Below, in pieces: positions 38,632 to 38,837 of a stretch of DNA of 38,837 bases (positions are counted from its first letter, which is position 1; every line of letters begins with the position of its first letter). The translations under genes were made by a program, and so were the position numbers. The DNA comes from Terriglobia bacterium. GTDB lineage: Bacteria > Acidobacteriota > Terriglobia > Terriglobales > Acidobacteriaceae. Location: assembly GCA_020073395.1 (NCBI GenBank), contig JAIQFF010000031.1, forward strand, positions 1 through 38,837, given 5' to 3'. Under the pieces are notes generated by a model, which made no database searches, was not told the DNA's origin, and was given only the letters and a program-made list of their open reading frames with translations.

Positions 38632-38837
38632 AACCATTCCGATCCAGTATCGTCGGCAGCAGGAAACTTATTCGTCAACTGGCGTAACATCGCCTCTCTG
38701 ACAATGTCGGCGGTGTCAAGCACATTTCGAGCGTACTAGTCCGTGCACTCGGAAGAGCGCGCCATTTCGCTCTAGTTGAAGAACTGCCATACCAACCAAG
38801 GCTCGCTCGTAATCGTTTTCAGGTCAGCACTCAGTCC
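38632..38837. other. Element DNA right of the IS, no intact gene
   Basis: No complete gene is visible. On the minus strand a GTG-started frame (38723-38632, beginning MLDTADIVREAMLRQLTNKF) runs into the IS end, and further up a frame entering from the window edge ends at about 38774 (TITSEPWLVWQFFN before the stop). Either may be a fragment of a disrupted gene; support is weak. Confidence 0.35.

Noticed and set aside
37890-38723. A 277-codon minus-strand open frame over the IS
   Set aside because: It is antisense to the transposase catalytic domain and crosses the IS right end, so it cannot be one ancestral gene. Only its first ~30 codons, outside the IS, could be a remnant.
35949-38837. Second attachment-site copy of the tRNA 3' end
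   Set aside because: I scanned for a repeat of the T-arm/acceptor sequence to the window end and found none, so the island boundary must be outside.

Overview
The window looks like a chromosomal segment from an Acidobacteriota bacterium (Terriglobia-like), GC-rich, probably a diderm, aerobic menaquinone user. This is inferred from gene content: bacillithiol genes (bshA, ypdA), a bc-type complex with a very large multiheme subunit, heme A genes, and many short palindromic intergenic repeats. No rRNA or single-copy phylogenetic marker is present to prove it.

Layout. 1-4.6 kb: fumC (-), ypdA-type reductase (+), cyaY (-), an MFS exporter (+). 4.6-6.2 kb: ssb, RNase T2 and pterin dehydratase, all (-). 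6.4-8.4 kb: a double-cluster ferredoxin (+), a membrane-anchored HEAT/lipoyl-like protein (-) and a small unknown (-). 8.5-22 kb is the core of the window: twelve (-) strand genes, in transcription order hemH, Rieske, cytochrome b6-like, subunit IV-like, octaheme cytochrome c (1085 aa), cupredoxin-like lipoprotein, ctaA, ctaB, ABC ATPase, a 69-aa membrane protein, ABC permease, DUF420. Together they look like a quinol:cytochrome c reductase plus heme O/A and oxidase maturation functions. 22-27.6 kb: MBL-fold protein, isocitrate dehydrogenase, nrdR, LPG-synthase-like membrane protein, lytic transglycosylase, Cof hydrolase (all -). 27.8-35.8 kb: TPR protein, thrC, LytS-like kinase (+); bshA, double PilZ, ChbG/YdjC, a small basic protein (-); FAH-family enzyme (+). 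35.9 kb to the end: tRNA-Val followed immediately by a tyrosine recombinase, a truncated ORF and a complete insertion sequence. This is the tRNA-proximal end of an integrated element that continues beyond the window.

The less ordinary biology is in four places. (1) The bc complex: the Rieske protein has a roughly 290-residue N-terminal region with three copies of a small domain on Ala/Pro linkers; the cytochrome b is split, has b6-type heme spacing and lacks the usual Glu of the PEWY motif; the c subunit has a coiled coil, three clustered heme sites and five tandem class-I-like domains. (2) Intergenic DNA: degenerate heptanucleotide arrays, each with its own unit, often as inverted arms, plus roughly 90-125 bp palindromes ending in GTAG/CTAC that lie in operon spacers and in two places supply a gene's stop codon. 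(3) Seven genes have a TANNNT -10 box only 4-7 nt before the start codon, five of them GTG, suggesting leaderless mRNAs. (4) The integrated element at tRNA-Val, where the tRNA has a T at the normally purine position 57 of its T-loop.
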